A stretch of 64,000 bases of DNA from Clostridia bacterium (GTDB taxonomy: Bacteria; Bacillota; Clostridia; Oscillospirales; Acutalibacteraceae), in NCBI GenBank assembly GCA_017452785.1, contig JAFTLT010000051.1:26961-90960 (forward strand), in the 5' to 3' direction. Of this stretch, positions 61,779 to 64,000 are shown in pieces; position 1 is the first letter of the stretch, and every line of letters begins with the position of its first letter. Made by a program: the position numbers and the translations under genes. The notes under the pieces were generated by a model, which was given only the letters and a program-made list of their open reading frames with translations, had not been told where the DNA came from and searched no databases.

Positions 61779-63365
61779 ATGAAAGATATAATCACTTCAG
61801 GCAAAACTGCCCTAGGCATCGAATTAGGCTCAACAAGAGTCAAGGCAGTGCTTATTGACGAAAACTGCAAGAGCATTGCAAGCGGTGCCCACGATTGGGA
61901 AAACAAGCTGGAAAACGGCTATTGGACTTATTCGCTTGAGGATGTGCAGTTGGCAATCCGTTCCTGCTTCAAGGCTCTTAAGGCTGATATAAAAGAAAAA
62001 TATGGCTGCGATTTCACCACAACAGGTGCTATCGGTGTGTCTGCAATGATGCACGGATATCTTGCTTTTGACAAAGACGGCAAGCTGCTGACACCTTTCA
62101 GAACATGGAGAAACACAACTACAGCCCGGGCGGCAGAGTACCTGACAGAGAAGCTCAGCTTCAATATTCCTCAGCGTTGGACCTGCGCTCACATTTATCA
62201 GGCTATTCTCGGCAAAGAAGATCACGTGAGTGAAATTGCCTATGTCACAACCCTTGCAGGCTATGTTCACTATATGCTCACAGGTGTCAATGCTGTTGGC
62301 GTGGGCGAGGCTTCGGGCATATTCCCCATTGACTCATCAACCAATGACTATGATGAAAAGATGTTAGCTGTTTATGACGGTCTGCTCAGAGAAAAAGGCT
62401 TTGACAAGAGCCTTCGCAGCATTGTGCCCAAGGTGCTGCTTGCAGGTGAAAACGCAGGCTGCCTCACTGAAAAGGGCATGAGATACCTTGACGAAGACGG
62501 TGAGTTTTCCGTTGGTGTACCCTTTGCACCTTGCGAAGGTGATGCAGGCACAGGCATGACAGCCACCAACAGCGTTAAAGAGAGAACGGGCAACATTTCA
62601 GCAGGCACATCAATTTTTGCCATGGTGGTGCTTGAAAAAAATCTCAGCAAGGTTTATCCCGAAATTGATATGGTAACAACTCCCACAGGCAAGCCCGTTG
62701 CCATGGTGCACTGCAACAACTGCACAAGCGACATAAACGCATGGGCAGGTCTTTTCGGTGAGTTTGCAAAGGTTTTGGGTGTTGAGGCAAGTAAGGGCAA
62801 AATTCTCGATATTATGTTTGAAAACGCAATGAAGGGTGACAGCGACTGCGGCGGTCTCATATCCTATAACTATTTTTCTGGTGAGCCGGTTACAGGCCTT
62901 TTTGAGGGCAGACCCCTCTTTGTCCGCACACCTGATGCCTCATTCACTCTGGGCAATTTTATGCGTACTCAGCTTTATTCAGCTCTTGCAGCACTTAAGG
63001 TTGGTCTTGACCTGCTGCTTAAAAACGAAAAGGCAGCTATTGACAAAATATACGGCCATGGCGGATTTTATATTTATCCCGGTGTTGGTCAGAAGATAAC
63101 TGCGGCAGCTATTGACGCACCTGTTTCTCTTATGAAAACAGCAGGTGAGGGTGGCCCCTACGGCATGGCACTGCTTTCACTTTACAGCATTAAGGGTCAG
63201 GGCATGACACTTGAAGAATTCCTTGAAAAGAAGGCTTTTGCTGATGCTGAAACAGTGACAGAGTCTCCGGACAAAAATGATGTTGATGGCTTCAATGTTT
63301 TCCTCAGCAGATATGTTAAGGGACTTGAATGCGAAAAGGCAGCAGTTGAGTCAATTATGAATTAA
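61779..63365 (+). CDS. araB: FGGY carbohydrate kinase, probable ribulokinase
   Basis: 528 residues, FGGY family. GIELGSTRVKAVLID opens the first actin-like domain, VSAMMHGYLAFD and TWRNTTTARAA form the sugar site, and GGFYIYPGVGQKITAAA is the second-domain nucleotide motif. Placement directly after araA makes L-ribulose the likely substrate, although it belongs to the shorter FGGY type, not the classic 560-residue AraB. The epimerase araD and a regulator are not in the window. Confidence 0.88.
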   Translation: MKDIITSGKTALGIELGSTRVKAVLIDENCKSIASGAHDWENKLENGYWTYSLEDVQLAIRSCFKALKADIKEKYGCDFTTTGAIGVSAMMHGYLAFDKDGKLLTPFRTWRNTTTARAAEYLTEKLSFNIPQRWTCAHIYQAILGKEDHVSEIAYVTTLAGYVHYMLTGVNAVGVGEASGIFPIDSSTNDYDEKMLAVYDGLLREKGFDKSLRSIVPKVLLAGENAGCLTEKGMRYLDEDGEFSVGVPFAPCEGDAGTGMTATNSVKERTGNISAGTSIFAMVVLEKNLSKVYPEIDMVTTPTGKPVAMVHCNNCTSDINAWAGLFGEFAKVLGVEASKGKILDIMFENAMKGDSDCGGLISYNYFSGEPVTGLFEGRPLFVRTPDASFTLGNFMRTQLYSALAALKVGLDLLLKNEKAAIDKIYGHGGFYIYPGVGQKITAAAIDAPVSLMKTAGEGGPYGMALLSLYSIKGQGMTLEEFLEKKAFADAETVTESPDKNDVDGFNVFLSRYVKGLECEKAAVESIMN

Positions 63366-63375
63366 TGAAGCCCTG

Positions 63376-63458
63376 ATTCATTTCATGACCCAACGGGTCA
63401 ATTCATGCACAATGTGCAATTCATGGCGTGAGCCAATTCATGCCGTCAGGCAATTCAT
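63376..63458 (+). repeat. Array of small hairpins joined by AATTCAT
   Basis: Four different palindromes follow one another: GACCC-AAC-GGGTC, GCAC-AAT-GTGC, GGC-GTGA-GCC and GCC-GTCA-GGC. Each is flanked by the constant word AATTCAT (63400, 63418, 63435, 63452; degenerate at 63380). The palindromes share no sequence, only symmetry. It lies between the kinase stop and its terminator. Confidence 0.85.
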
Positions 63459-63478
63459 TAAAAAAAGAAAAACAATTT

Positions 63479-63519
63479 CATCCGTCTTGACTGTAAAAGG
63501 AATAAGGCGGATGTTTTTT
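63479..63519 (+). terminator. Terminator of the araA-araB transcript
   Basis: CATCCGTCTT pairs with AAGGCGGATG (one G-U) around a 15-base loop, followed by TTTTTTC. Confidence 0.8.
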
Positions 63520-64000
63520 CATCCTCGTCCGTCACTTTCCGAAGGAGGTATTGATTTGGGAAGTCAGTGTAGCTCAGATTTCCTTTTTTGAGATGAATTA
63601 AGTTTCTACTGTCCTCGCCGGACGGGCGTTACTTTTCACAGTTAAGCGAAAAGTAACCAAAGCGCCCTCTTTAGTGCCTGTAAGCCGAAAGTACAAAAAA
63701 TTACCGCTTTGGATCGTAATAGTTTTTTATTCTTTACCATTTCTGCTCACCTTTTATAAAGAAACAAGTCAGTGCATATCGGTAATTTTTAGATTTCTGC
63801 TCTCTGCTTATTAAACGGGTCTTTTCCGAGCAGCTCTATTTAAAACGGGTTTTCTCAATGGATACCGCTACTTTCTGCTGTTTCCAAAGTCTGCTCTCTC
63901 TCTTTTTGTTGGTTCTTTTTCAAGCACTAGCTACTTCGACAGTCGTAGCCGCTATGAGATGTTTATTTTAGTGATTCGGGTGGGTTATTGATGACCTTCA
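63520..64000. other. Non-coding tail of the window
   Basis: About 480 bases with no credible gene on either strand. It holds an inverted repeat TTACTTTTC/GAAAAGTAA (63629-63656), extended by GGGCG at 63624 and CGCCC at 63663 with a CCAAAG bulge. It also has two AAACGGGT words and T/C-rich stretches. It begins with a short piece resembling the DGGATGAGG end of the interspersed repeat on the opposite strand. It looks like degraded repeat DNA. Confidence 0.5.

Noticed and set aside
63376-63458. CRISPR array
   Set aside because: The constant word is only 7 bases, the variable parts are palindromes, and no cas genes are near.
63555-63600. tRNA-like D-arm word GTGTAGCTCAG
   Set aside because: No anticodon arm, T-arm (GTTCRA) or acceptor pairing follows.

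Overview
The window looks like a chromosomal segment of a Gram-positive, spore-forming gut Clostridia member, most likely Oscillospirales/Ruminococcaceae-like. This rests on the mix of genes: a SPOCS/LysM spore-coat protein, BofA, a short HisG with HisZ, a YerC/TrpR-like his regulator, orphan ECF S components under THF and FMN riboswitches, an arabinose pathway, and very large secreted cysteine-module proteins. The species is inferred, not proven. I see no rRNA, tRNA, prophage, transposase or CRISPR array.

Layout. 1-6362: a five-gene branched-chain-amino-acid-type ABC importer (first gene cut by the window edge), then an N-carbamoylsarcosine-amidase-like cysteine hydrolase and a hydantoinase/dihydropyrimidinase. 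6461-12417: a separate promoter drives a MmgE/PrpD enzyme, an AMP ligase, an acyl carrier protein, an MBOAT acyltransferase and an SGNH-like membrane protein. The last four have the logic of a dlt operon and suggest a cell-surface acylation system with an unknown acyl group. 12436-13098: a DUF559 (Vsr-like) nuclease gene framed by two almost identical palindromic repeats. 13155-24834: promoter, structured leader and a 3830-residue secreted protein made of about 77 Cys/His modules, followed by a well-signalled 31-residue peptide gene (25042-25137).

25176-29175: histidine phosphatase, a YerB-like lipoprotein, then an AT-rich locus with an XRE repressor, three operator-like palindromes, a lipoprotein and two zinc-ribbon membrane proteins. 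29216-36928 (minus strand): a full histidine operon, yerC-hisZ-G-D-C-B-H-A-F-IE, lacking only histidinol-phosphatase. 37173-45160: a BspA/LRR-FN3 surface protein that shares the giant protein's module, FolT behind a THF riboswitch, a zinc-ribbon/Thr-rich/SH3 protein, a GH2 enzyme and a WYL regulator. 45167-45454: a small non-coding element with terminal inverted repeats. 45455-53924: an MreB-type actin, a dehydratase/epimerase with a C-terminal zinc ribbon, RecD2, a SipL-like protein and small genes.

53977-63365: a GHL10 lipoprotein, a large amidase, BofA, ManA, RibU behind an FMN riboswitch, then araA and an FGGY kinase. 63366-64000 is non-coding and holds an array of small, different hairpins joined by a constant AATTCAT word, then a terminator.

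The loci most worth following are the PrpD-Dlt-like operon, the giant protein with its super-repeat order and C-terminal motif, the 31-residue peptide, the DUF559 repeat unit and the hairpin array.
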